Of a DNA stretch of 64,000 nt, positions 49,108-57,377 are shown piece by piece (position 1 is the first letter of the stretch; each line of letters opens with the position of its first letter). Source of the DNA: DASQFI01 sp035633215 (GTDB taxonomy: Bacteria; Acidobacteriota; Vicinamibacteria; Vicinamibacterales; SCN-69-37). Made by a program: the position numbers and the translations under genes. The stretch covers positions 62,001-126,000 of the forward strand of contig DASQFI010000007.1 of the NCBI GenBank assembly GCA_035633215.1, in the 5' to 3' direction. The notes beneath the pieces were generated by a model, which worked only from the letters and a program-made list of their open reading frames with translations, did not search any database and was not told the DNA's origin.

Positions 49108-51915
49108 TCAGAACTTCACGCGTACGCCGAACTGAGCCTGCCGCTGACTGTTGTTGATGATCGCTCCCGGTGTGCCGAATCTCGACGACGAGAAGTTCGT
49201 CACGTAGGAATCGCGATCGTAGTTCACGTAGTTGGTCAGGTTGAAGATCTCGAACATCGGCTCGATGGTCGAGTTGCCCACGCGGGCGACGTAGGACAGC
49301 CGGATGTCCCAGCTGAAGAAGTTCCCCGCGCGGAAGGAGTTGCGGGGGAACGGCTGGCCCGTCGCCGGATCGATCGCGCGGAGGCGGTTGCGCGATCCGC
49401 CCTGGCCCGTCCTGGCTTCGAACGGCTTGCCCGTGTTGGCCTGGATGGCGCTGGACAGGTGCAGGTTGTTCCAGACCGTTCCCACGAGCCCCAAGGTGAA
49501 CCGGTGTTTCACGTCGTTCGGTGCCGGGCCGAAGTCGTTTTCCCAGGCGAGGTTGCTCAGGTTGCCGGGATTGCTGCCGAAGTCATCCGCGATGTTCCTG
49601 GCCTCGGTCCACGCATAACTGGCGAGGAACTGGGCCCGGCTCATCCGCATGCGGCCGGTGAAGTACAGACCGTCGTACTGCGAATGTCCGCGGTTCCCCT
49701 CGACGCGTATTTCCGCGAATTGCGGCAGGAACACACCCGCCGGGCTGAGGTCCGTGTTCTGGTTCTCGGCCCGATTGATCGGCCAGCGGTGCACTTCGTC
49801 CTTGCCTATGGAATGGACGTAGTCGACGTCGATCGCCAAGCCTGGCGTGACCTGGCGCGACCCGCCGACGTTGAAATGGTGCGCCCACGGCTGGACCAGG
49901 CTGGGAGACGTGAGCCTCATGATCCCGCCCTGGAACGTCGGATCGATGAAGCTGTCCCGGATGGTCTGCCGGTTGGCCGCGTAGAACGCGGGCGTCCAGG
50001 GTGTCGGCGAGAACGTCAGGAAGTTCAGCGGCGTCCGGACGTCGGTCCATCGCTCGTACAACGTGATGTTCTGGAAAATCTCGTCGTAGTAGATGCCGTA
50101 CCCGCCCCGGATGATGGTCTTGGCGTCCCCCTGCACGTCCCAGGCGAATCCCAGGCGCGGCCCGAAGTTGTTCTTGTCGAGCTTGCGCTTGTTGTTGAAC
50201 CCGAGCGCGCCGAGCGCGTCGATAATCGGCGTCTGAAAGTCGTTGCTGTATGGGCCGGCCTGCAACTCATACCGAACGCCGAGGTTCAGGGTGAGGCGGT
50301 TCGTCGGGTGGAAGTCGTCCTGGAAGTAGATCCCGACGTGCGTCCAGTTGTCGTTGGCCTCGTTGTTGCCGGCCGAACCCGTGAACGTGTCGGCCACCGA
50401 GTTCAGGTAGCCGTTCAGCCCTCCAGGCACCGAGTCGGCGAAATAGAACGCCCCGTACAACGTGGGGATGAAGAACCCGCCGTAGTGCGACCGGACGATC
50501 TCGGCACCGGCCTTGATGTCGTGGTCGCCGCCCAACATCGACTTCCGGAACGCGAAGTCGTCCTTGAACTGCCAGCGGCGCTGGATGGTCTGTTGTGGCG
50601 TGTTGATGTTGGCGCCGAAGGTAAAGTCGGGCGCGATGACCTGCGGGTTGGAGTTGTCGTCGGCGGTGATGTTGTTCTCGAAGTTCTGGAACAGCACGAG
50701 CACCTCGTTGACCTTGTTGCCGCCGAACACCTTCGTGTGCTTCCCGATGATCGAGTCGATCACGTTGGTGTTCAGCGCGCCGCCGGACTTCAGGACCTCG
50801 GCGCCGATGAAATCATGCTCCCGCTTGTTGTCCTCTCGGGAGTAGCGCGCGAGGATGGCGCTCCCGTCGGAGAGGCGAAAATCCACCTTCCCGGTCAGCA
50901 TATGGCTCCGGAACGGCTTCTGTTGCGGGCCTTCCTCTTCCGGCAGGACCCCGCCGGTCTCGACCGTCGCGTAATCCTGGCGACGGTTGAACTCGTACGA
51001 CCCGAAGTAGAACGCGCGGTCCCGCTGGATCGGCCCCCCGATGGTGCCGCCGAACTGCTCCTGCTGGAACGGCTGTTTCTCGAGCCCCTGGTCCTTTTCG
51101 AAGAAAGTCTTGGCGTTCAGCGAATCGTCGCGCGCGAACAGGAACGCGCTGCCGGCCAGCTGGTTCGTGCCGCTCTTCGTCACGACGTTCACGACGCCGC
51201 CCGTCGACCGTCCGTGCTCGGCGCTGTAGCGGCTGGTCGTGACCTTGTACTCCTTGATCGCGTCGGCGCTGAACTGCTGCAACAAGCCCCGGACGACGCC
51301 GTCGTTGTTGTCGGCGCCGTCAACCGTGATGTTGACGGCCCGGCCGGTCAACCCGCCGTAACTGATGCCGCCGACTTCGGTCTTGGTCGGATCGTAGTAG
51401 TTCGACGGTCGAGTGCCAGGCACGAGCAGCGAGAGATCCTGGAATTTCCGGCCGTTGAGCGGGATGTTCTCGACCATCGACGAGGTGATGACCTGCCCGA
51501 CGTCGGAGCGCGTGGTCTGAACCAGCGGCGTGTCGCCGGTCACCGTCACGACCTCGGTGATGGCCGCCACCTTCATCGAGAAGTCCACTGTCGTCGACGT
51601 GCCGATCTGCACGATCGCCGCCTTCTGCGTCACGGTCGCGAAATTCTTGAGCTGCGCCGTGACGTCATACGTACCGGAAGGAAGGAACTCCAGCCGATAC
51701 GTGCCTTGCGCGCCGGACACTGCCGATCTGGTCAGCCCGGTCGCCGTGTTCTTTGCCGTCACGGTGACGCCGGGTATGACGTTCTTGCTTTCGTCCATCA
51801 CACGTCCATCGATGACGCCGGTGTCGGTCTGTGCGAAGACCAATGCCGGCGTCGACGCGAGGAACGCGCAGAGGAGCAGTGCTTGCGTAACCAAACACCG
51901 TTGACTCCGAGTCAT
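49108..51915 (-). CDS. TonB-dependent receptor with CarboxypepD_reg domain
   Basis: 935 residues. GGAGGTG lies before the ATG at 51915, then a signal peptide (CLVTQALLLCAFLASTPALVFAQ). A carboxypeptidase-regulatory-like domain (about 30-110, 'GVIDGRVMDESKNVIPGVTVTAKNTATGLTRS') precedes the plug (about 115-230, 'EVVTVTGDTPLVQTTRSDVGQVI', 'IPLNGRKFQDLSLLVPG', 'VDGADNNDGVVRG', 'GRSTGGVVNVVTKSGTN') and a long barrel. It ends in 'QAQFGVRVKF' with the C-terminal aromatic typical of outer-membrane proteins. Acidobacterial receptors of this type are numerous and their substrates mostly unknown. No TonB or TonB-box partner is visible nearby. Confidence 0.92.
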   Translation of the reverse strand: MTRSQRCLVTQALLLCAFLASTPALVFAQTDTGVIDGRVMDESKNVIPGVTVTAKNTATGLTRSAVSGAQGTYRLEFLPSGTYDVTAQLKNFATVTQKAAIVQIGTSTTVDFSMKVAAITEVVTVTGDTPLVQTTRSDVGQVITSSMVENIPLNGRKFQDLSLLVPGTRPSNYYDPTKTEVGGISYGGLTGRAVNITVDGADNNDGVVRGLLQQFSADAIKEYKVTTSRYSAEHGRSTGGVVNVVTKSGTNQLAGSAFLFARDDSLNAKTFFEKDQGLEKQPFQQEQFGGTIGGPIQRDRAFYFGSYEFNRRQDYATVETGGVLPEEEGPQQKPFRSHMLTGKVDFRLSDGSAILARYSREDNKREHDFIGAEVLKSGGALNTNVIDSIIGKHTKVFGGNKVNEVLVLFQNFENNITADDNSNPQVIAPDFTFGANINTPQQTIQRRWQFKDDFAFRKSMLGGDHDIKAGAEIVRSHYGGFFIPTLYGAFYFADSVPGGLNGYLNSVADTFTGSAGNNEANDNWTHVGIYFQDDFHPTNRLTLNLGVRYELQAGPYSNDFQTPIIDALGALGFNNKRKLDKNNFGPRLGFAWDVQGDAKTIIRGGYGIYYDEIFQNITLYERWTDVRTPLNFLTFSPTPWTPAFYAANRQTIRDSFIDPTFQGGIMRLTSPSLVQPWAHHFNVGGSRQVTPGLAIDVDYVHSIGKDEVHRWPINRAENQNTDLSPAGVFLPQFAEIRVEGNRGHSQYDGLYFTGRMRMSRAQFLASYAWTEARNIADDFGSNPGNLSNLAWENDFGPAPNDVKHRFTLGLVGTVWNNLHLSSAIQANTGKPFEARTGQGGSRNRLRAIDPATGQPFPRNSFRAGNFFSWDIRLSYVARVGNSTIEPMFEIFNLTNYVNYDRDSYVTNFSSSRFGTPGAIINNSQRQAQFGVRVKF

Positions 51916-52231
51916 GCGCCCCACCTCCACAGGTTGGGTTGAGTTGTTGGGACAGCTTTTTCGAGTATATGTAACCCAACTGTAACAAGCCACTTCTCAA
52001 CAACGATTAATGACCGTTCGTGGACACAGGCTCACCATTCATTAGGGACGAATTGCACCGGTGACAGGCGCAGGCAGTATCCGGATCCCACTGATGTGGG
52101 GTTTCAGTACGGAAGCGCACCAACGGTGCGGCTCGTCAGCGGTTCGAGGACGTCAACGCGTTCTGGATCGGCACGAGCCGAGCCGCGTCGGTTGAAGTCG
52201 CGCTGGCCGCGGCCATAATGGCGCAAGGCCC

Positions 52232-52435
52232 ATGACGCGCACGACACGGCTCGTCCACGTCATCGCCGCGTCGGGCACGACTCCGGGTGCGCGCGGCATG
52301 GGACCGCCCGGGCGCATCATGCCTGACATCGTGGCGGCTCTGAAACCGCGCGCGCAGGCGTTCGAGCTCAGCGCGGGCGAGAGCAAGTCCGTGGACGTGA
52401 AAAAGAATGCGTTGGCGCGGCCGCCCTCGATCTAA
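52232..52435 (+). pseudogene. Possible C-terminal remnant of a surface protein gene
   Basis: The 516-base stretch between the receptor gene start (51915) and 52432 has no intact gene. A 67-codon plus-strand frame ends 'PDIVAALKPRAQAFELSAGESKSVDVKK', which resembles the closing lines of acidobacterial carboxypeptidase-regulatory-like exported proteins (alpha-helix, LxxGExKxxxL strand). The sequence before it has no matching body. It may be the tail of a deleted gene. A small GCACC-AAC-GGTGC palindrome near 52119 is the only other structure seen. Confidence 0.3.
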
Positions 52436-52860
52436 GGGAGGTTCCCCGCCGGCTTCTTCGTTCCCGAAAACGTCCCGCTGTCGACTTCGCTGTTATCTGC
52501 CCGCGCACGTACGACATACGTGCCTTTGATCGTCGATCCCTCCAGCGTGGCCTCGAGCGTGATTTCCACTTCGCCGGGTGGGTCAAAACACTTCATCGTC
52601 GCCTTGCCATCCGCGAACTGCACCGAATTGAACGGTGTGGTGTACGGATCGCCAGCATCGGGTTTTGGAGAGACGCTGCCGCCCAGTTTCCCATCGGCGC
52701 CCTTGATGATCGTCATTTCAAACGCGCCTGTCGTCCCGCCCGTGTATTTCCCGGTCCAGGTTCCGATCAGGTCCTTTTCGGTGGCCTTTTGCGGCGCCTG
52801 CGCGGCGGCGGCCGCGCAGAACGCGATGAGTCCGATTACGACCAGTGCCGTCTTGTGCAT
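52432..52860 (-). CDS. Small exported beta-barrel-like protein
   Basis: 142 residues. GGAGGAATC precedes the ATG at 52860; the signal peptide is MHKTALVVIGLIAFCAAAAAQ. The mature part, 'DLIGTWTGKYTGGTTGAFEMTIIKGADGKLGGSVSP', 'FNSVQFADGKATMKCFDPPGEVEITLEATLEGSTIKGTYVVRA' and 'DSGTFSGTKK', has the repeated up-down strands of small lipocalin-like exported proteins common in acidobacteria. No named family or function can be given. The gene stands between the receptor gene and repeat copies C and D. Confidence 0.75.
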   Translation of the reverse strand: MHKTALVVIGLIAFCAAAAAQAPQKATEKDLIGTWTGKYTGGTTGAFEMTIIKGADGKLGGSVSPKPDAGDPYTTPFNSVQFADGKATMKCFDPPGEVEITLEATLEGSTIKGTYVVRARADNSEVDSGTFSGTKKPAGNLP

Positions 52861-52944
52861 GATTCCTCCGTCCGATGATCGACGTTTCGAATCTCCTGCG
52901 AGAGACCGTCTGACAATCGAGCATAAGCCATGATCGTCGTGACT

Positions 52945-53073
52945 GCGCGAGCGAACCACGCGAGCGGAGCGGGGCTACACGGGTCCCCGCCCTTCGATGA
53001 ACTCAGGGCGGCCTGAGCAGAGTCGAAGGCCGCGAGCGAGCGTGCCAGGGGGTTCGGCGGGACGAAGTCCCCC
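52945..53073. repeat. Dispersed ~100-bp palindromic repeat, copy C, interrupted
   Basis: Left half GCGCGAGCGAACCACGCGAG and GAGCGGGGC, right half GCGAGCGAGCGTGCCAGGGG and the GACGAAGTCCCCCG end, as in the other copies. The two halves are pushed apart by a foreign 39-base palindrome at 52991-53029. The right half is identical to that of copy D over at least 40 bases. Confidence 0.85.
52991..53029. repeat. 39-base palindrome inserted inside repeat copy C
   Basis: The outer stem CCTTCGA (52991-52997) pairs with TCGAAGG (53023-53029), and the inner stem CTCAGG (53002-53007) pairs with CCTGAG (53012-53017). It is absent from the three other copies of the host repeat, so it arrived later or was inserted there. 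Confidence 0.8.
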
Positions 53074-53081
53074 GATACGAA

Positions 53082-53172
53082 TGCGAGCGAGTGGCACGAG
53101 CGAGCCCACGCGAGCGGCGCGGGGCCCCCGCGAGCGAGCGTGCCAGGGGGTTCGGCGGGACGAAGTCCCCCG
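53082..53172. repeat. Dispersed ~100-bp palindromic repeat, copy D
   Basis: Follows copy C directly in the same orientation (about 8 bases between them). Its hairpin end stops 4 bases from the stop codon of the S9 peptidase gene, as copy B does with the BNR gene. Confidence 0.85.
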
Positions 53173-53176
53173 ATTA

Positions 53177-55207
53177 TTATTTGATCCACCTCCGGAACCA
53201 GTCGAGATTCCGGCGCATCGTCGCGAGCTCTTGCTGCGGCTCGTAGTACACATGCCCGCCGCGCGGATAAATGTCGAACTCCACGGTCTTGCCGAGCACC
53301 GTGAGCGCTCTGTAGAACTTCTGCGCGCTCGCGATCGGCACGCGCGGGTCGCGATCGCCGTGCTGCAGGAGCAGAGGCGTGGTGACCTTGTCCGCAAACG
53401 TGATCGGCGAGCGCGTCAGGTAGCCCTCACGGTTCTCCCAGGGGCGCTTGAAGTACTCGACCATCAGATCTCCGCCCTCGGTCAAATAAAACAGATCGGT
53501 CAGATCGCTGATGCTGGCGCCGGCCGAAGCCGCTTTGAAGCGATTGGTCTGCGTCACGATCCAGTTGGTCATGTAGCCGCCGTACGATGCGCCCATCACA
53601 CCAAGCCGGTCCGGATCCGCCACGCCCAGGCTGATGAGGTAGTCGACCCCGGCCATGATGTCCTTGTAATCCGGCCCGCCCCAGTCGTTGATGATCATGC
53701 GGTGCCCCGCCTCGCCGTACCCCGATCCGCCCCGCGGCATGGGAAAGAGCACCGCAAATCCGGCGCTCGCCATGGCCTCGGTCGGATACGGATCGATCTG
53801 CCCTGGGACGTGCATGAACTGCGGGAAGAGGCCATAGGTCACCCCGCCAATCGGTCCGCCGTGGCAATAGACGAGGAGCGGAACGCGAGTACCCGGCGTC
53901 CACTGCGGCGGTGTCAGGAGCAGCCCCCAGATTTCCATCCCGTCGAACGATTTCCAACTGACCGGTTTCAGATCGCCCAGAGCGAAGCCGGTGAGCTCAG
54001 GATTGACCTGGACGAGTGTTCGCGTCCGGCCGGTCGTGCTCTCGGCGACAACCAGATCGCCCATCGTCCGGGGTTCAACCGCGCGGTAGGCGAGCAGCTT
54101 CCCATCGCGGCTCAGGCTCATTGAGTAGTCGACCGTGCCGGATCCTGCGACCAGGCGCTCGGCGCGGCCGTTGTCGAGCGAGATGCGCACGATGGGCATC
54201 TCGAACATCCGCGCGCCCGTCGCGAACGTACCCTCATTCATCGTCACGAGAATCGCCCGGCTGTCGCGCGCCCAGACGACTTCGGCGATCCAGGCACCGT
54301 TCATGGGGAATGACCGGATCGCCGATGGAAGGCCGCCAGACGCGGGCGCCACGGCAAGCCCGCGCGGCGAAATGATTCCGGTCCCTCCGTTCGTGGTGAT
54401 GAACGAAATGAGCGTCCCGTCCGGCGAGAACTGCGGCGATGTGTTCATGCCGCCGCGATCGACAATCGCCCGCGGCGAGCCCCCGCCGGCCGGTACCGCG
54501 TAAATCTTCGTAAAGTACGGGGCAAGAAACCCTGTGACCGACGAGGCGGAATACGCGATCTCCTTGCCGTCGGGCGACCATGAGACGCTGTCGACGTAGT
54601 GGTTCGTGGGCGTCAACGCGCGCGCATCCGATTGAGCGCTGCCAGATGCTTCAGATGCTGACTGGACCCAGAGCCGGGCGGGAGGCGAGGGTGCGCCCAC
54701 GTGCGTGGCCACGGCAAGTGGGGCCGCCTCGCGTGAGATAAACGCGAGCGCGCGGCCGTCCGGCGCCCATTCATAGGCGACCACCCCGTCGCGCGCCGCC
54801 GTGATCGCGCGAACCGGTCCGCCAGAGGCCGCAACGACGAAGACCTGCGGACGTGCGTCGGCGAGCGCGAGAAACGAGAGCGCGGTGCCGTCGGGCGACC
54901 AGCGCAGCCGCGGCGCCGGAAGCGCCGGCGTAAAGAGCCGCGCGTCGGATGCGAGCTGTCGGGGCACCCCGCCGGCGACGGGCACGACGAAGAGCGCCGG
55001 CTCGTGCGCGTTCCTGGCGATCGAGGGTGTCGACACCACGTACGCGACGCGATCGCCGGCCGGCGCGATCTTGACGTCAACGATCGTCCGGAGGCCCATC
55101 AGGTCGTCCACGGTCACAGCTTTGCCAGCCGGTGACTGCGCACCGACGCTCGACGTCGCCGCAATCACGCACAGACCGACACCGAGACGGATGTTGGGAA
55201 ATGGCAT
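53177..55207 (-). CDS. Exported S9-family (prolyl oligopeptidase-type) peptidase
   Basis: 676 residues with a signal peptide (MPFPNIRLGVGLCVIAATSSVGAQ). An N-terminal beta-propeller (about 30-420, 'LRWSPDGTALSFLALAD', 'YEWAPDGRALAFISRE', 'VSWSPDGKEIAYSAS', 'QFSPDGTLISFITT') precedes the catalytic domain. The triad is S541 (GASYGGYMTNW), D620 (GDRDPRVP) and H652 (PRGGHVYY), all at the expected spacing. Family members cut oligopeptides after proline or alanine (dipeptidyl- or acylaminoacyl-peptidase types); which one cannot be told here. ATG 55207 is used; the frame is open to 55243. It is divergent from the LodA-like gene. Confidence 0.92.
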   Translation of the reverse strand: MPFPNIRLGVGLCVIAATSSVGAQSPAGKAVTVDDLMGLRTIVDVKIAPAGDRVAYVVSTPSIARNAHEPALFVVPVAGGVPRQLASDARLFTPALPAPRLRWSPDGTALSFLALADARPQVFVVAASGGPVRAITAARDGVVAYEWAPDGRALAFISREAAPLAVATHVGAPSPPARLWVQSASEASGSAQSDARALTPTNHYVDSVSWSPDGKEIAYSASSVTGFLAPYFTKIYAVPAGGGSPRAIVDRGGMNTSPQFSPDGTLISFITTNGGTGIISPRGLAVAPASGGLPSAIRSFPMNGAWIAEVVWARDSRAILVTMNEGTFATGARMFEMPIVRISLDNGRAERLVAGSGTVDYSMSLSRDGKLLAYRAVEPRTMGDLVVAESTTGRTRTLVQVNPELTGFALGDLKPVSWKSFDGMEIWGLLLTPPQWTPGTRVPLLVYCHGGPIGGVTYGLFPQFMHVPGQIDPYPTEAMASAGFAVLFPMPRGGSGYGEAGHRMIINDWGGPDYKDIMAGVDYLISLGVADPDRLGVMGASYGGYMTNWIVTQTNRFKAASAGASISDLTDLFYLTEGGDLMVEYFKRPWENREGYLTRSPITFADKVTTPLLLQHGDRDPRVPIASAQKFYRALTVLGKTVEFDIYPRGGHVYYEPQQELATMRRNLDWFRRWIK

Positions 55208-55321
55208 GGCAGATATTGTCGTCCTGCACAGGGCCCCTGACACGACGGATGTCGGGCACGTCGGGCCTCACCTTGCGCCCCCGCAGGTTCTGCGCGTAGT
55301 GTTTGCGCCGGAGGTCGGCCG

Positions 55322-57370
55322 ATGGCTCCCCGCTATCAAATCCATCCGGCGCTCGGCATCGCGCGCGTCGGCAACAGTCCGGACAGTTTCTATCTCGCAC
55401 CAGAGACGATTGGCGGCCTGCCGATCGAGTGCGACGACCGCGGCACCCCCACGGTGAAGCGCGGCCGGCCGGTGCTGGTGAGCCAGTTCAAGGACCCGGA
55501 GGGCCGCATCCGGCGCCAGGCGGCGCTCTTTCGAGTCTTCGCGTACGACGATGCGAAGCCCGGCCGGCCACCGCGCGAGATCACGCTCGATGACGCCGGC
55601 GTCGAGAGCATCGAGTGGACCGTCCATCTCGCGAACAAAAAGGGGGCCTGGTACATCAACCAGGAGCTCGACGGCGACTTGATGCTCGGCAAGCACAACA
55701 GCTACGCCAAACGAAAGGTCCCGCTCCGCAACGCCAACGTCGTGGGCGAGGCAAAGCGGCGCGCCCTGATCATCGATCCGGGTCCGAGGACGGTCAGCAG
55801 GCCCGGCCAGCACGCCGAGTTCTCGCGCCTCGACAAGACCGGCTATCGACATGTCTCATTTCCCAAACCCGGCCTGGATCCGCACGACGTCGAGACGCTT
55901 GGCCGGGCGATGATGAATCGTGCGGGACACCTCGCGGTGCTCGGCGGCTTCGGCCGCGCCGGCGGCCTGGAGCTCATCTCGACTTACACCGGCGCTGACA
56001 GCTGGTACGACGACACCTCGGACGGACCAGTCACGTGCCGCTTGACGCTGAAGGGCCAGAAGAAACCGATCGAGCTGACGGCCTGGGTGATGATCGGGCC
56101 TCCCAAATACGCCCCCGAGCTGCGCAACATCGTGACGCTCGACGACGTGATGTACGACCTGGCGGTCCGGCACGAGAATCTGGTGCCTGATCTGTTCGAC
56201 GCCACCAAGAGGAAGTGGCCGGGCGGCTGGAACCCCCGCTATATCGCGAACTACGAGCGCGACATCAAGCCGATTCTCGACCGCATCGGCGACTACCAGT
56301 GGGTCGCGAACGTGCCGACGATGGCGGCGTTCGCACGCCCGCGATTCGACCCGGCCGACGCGTCGGCGGCCAACCGCGCCAACCGCGAAAACTACGTCCG
56401 GTACTTCCGCCGGCCCGGTCTGACCGAGATCGGCGACCAGCACGAAGTCCTGATGGCGTCGAATGGCGTGCCGCTCATGCCGGTCAACTCCGGCACGAAT
56501 TCAGTGACCAACGACGAGGTCGACAAGTTCATGAGCGTGACGCTCACCCAGTACAAGCTGCTGAAGCAGTGGGCGGCCGGCAAGTTCGTCAATACGCCGT
56601 CGGCCGGTCGCGCGCCGGGTGTGCATCCGCTCGATCACGCGAGCGCCGGCAACTGCGTGGGCCACCCGATGAGCCCGGGCGTCGAGACGAGCTGGAACAT
56701 GCGCAACCCGGCCGTCTACGACCCGCCGTACCGGATTCGCCACCGCGCCGGCGAGGCGTACTACGCGCAGCACGGGCTCAGCCCGGGGCGCGACGAGTGC
56801 GAGGGCGGCGGCTGCGAGCCCGGCGACCTGACGAAGCGCATGTCGCCACCCTGGCAGTCGGATCTGTACCAGTGCTCGGTCGAGTGGATCAACTTCACGC
56901 TGCCCGGAAACAACTACGTCAACCCGAGCGGCATGCCCGAGCCACCGAGCTTCTTTGCGTACTGGTGGCCGCCACAGGCGCCGATGTACGTGATGAGCGG
57001 CGATATGACGCCGGAGGAGCAAGCCGCGTCGGGTGTCACGGCTGGCCAACAGGTCACCTTTCTCCGCGGGCTCGACAACATCTCGCGAGTGGTGCTGGGG
57101 TGGCACTACGCCGGCTTCATCCTCAACCAGAACACGGGACCGGACCGCGTCGAGTATCCGTCGTTCGTCGAGCGCGAGCGCAACCACGATAAGTTCGTCG
57201 TGAGCAGCGTCGCCGTCGGGCAGGCCGCGAATCAGATGGCGGCGTCCGGCATCTTTCTGCCCGAGGACAACTACTTCGTGCCGGTGTGGTACCTGAGGCA
57301 CGACCCGAAGGAAGATCCCACCGGCCGCCTCACGCGCGCGGGTCTCCGGCGGAAACACCGCGGCTTTTGA
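55322..57370 (+). CDS. lodA: LodA-like CTQ-dependent amino-acid oxidase
   Basis: 682 residues, close to L-lysine 6-oxidase (LodA) in length and motifs. It begins 'YQIHPALGIARVGNSPDSFYLAPE', the family start, and includes 'IEWTVHLANKKGAWY' and 'LDDVMYDLAVRHENLVPDLF'. In this family a Cys and a Trp become a cysteine-tryptophylquinone cofactor. Here the Cys is C445 (GNCVGHPMSPGVE) and the Trp W511 (PPWQSDLYQC), 66 apart, as in LodA (C516 and W581, 65 apart). The enzyme would oxidise a primary amine of an amino acid, releasing ammonia and hydrogen peroxide. No signal peptide is seen. The LodB-type flavoprotein gene follows 7 bases downstream. Confidence 0.85.
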   Translation: MAPRYQIHPALGIARVGNSPDSFYLAPETIGGLPIECDDRGTPTVKRGRPVLVSQFKDPEGRIRRQAALFRVFAYDDAKPGRPPREITLDDAGVESIEWTVHLANKKGAWYINQELDGDLMLGKHNSYAKRKVPLRNANVVGEAKRRALIIDPGPRTVSRPGQHAEFSRLDKTGYRHVSFPKPGLDPHDVETLGRAMMNRAGHLAVLGGFGRAGGLELISTYTGADSWYDDTSDGPVTCRLTLKGQKKPIELTAWVMIGPPKYAPELRNIVTLDDVMYDLAVRHENLVPDLFDATKRKWPGGWNPRYIANYERDIKPILDRIGDYQWVANVPTMAAFARPRFDPADASAANRANRENYVRYFRRPGLTEIGDQHEVLMASNGVPLMPVNSGTNSVTNDEVDKFMSVTLTQYKLLKQWAAGKFVNTPSAGRAPGVHPLDHASAGNCVGHPMSPGVETSWNMRNPAVYDPPYRIRHRAGEAYYAQHGLSPGRDECEGGGCEPGDLTKRMSPPWQSDLYQCSVEWINFTLPGNNYVNPSGMPEPPSFFAYWWPPQAPMYVMSGDMTPEEQAASGVTAGQQVTFLRGLDNISRVVLGWHYAGFILNQNTGPDRVEYPSFVERERNHDKFVVSSVAVGQAANQMAASGIFLPEDNYFVPVWYLRHDPKEDPTGRLTRAGLRRKHRGF

Positions 57371-57377
57371 GGCGGCG

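Noticed and set aside
49459..51942. An 827-codon plus-strand frame opposite the TonB-dependent receptor gene.
   Set aside because: It is the antisense of a well-supported gene, without recognisable domains or a ribosome site.
52991..53029. The inner palindrome of repeat copy C considered as a transcription terminator.
   Set aside because: There is no T-run, and it is absent from the other three copies, which fits an insertion better.
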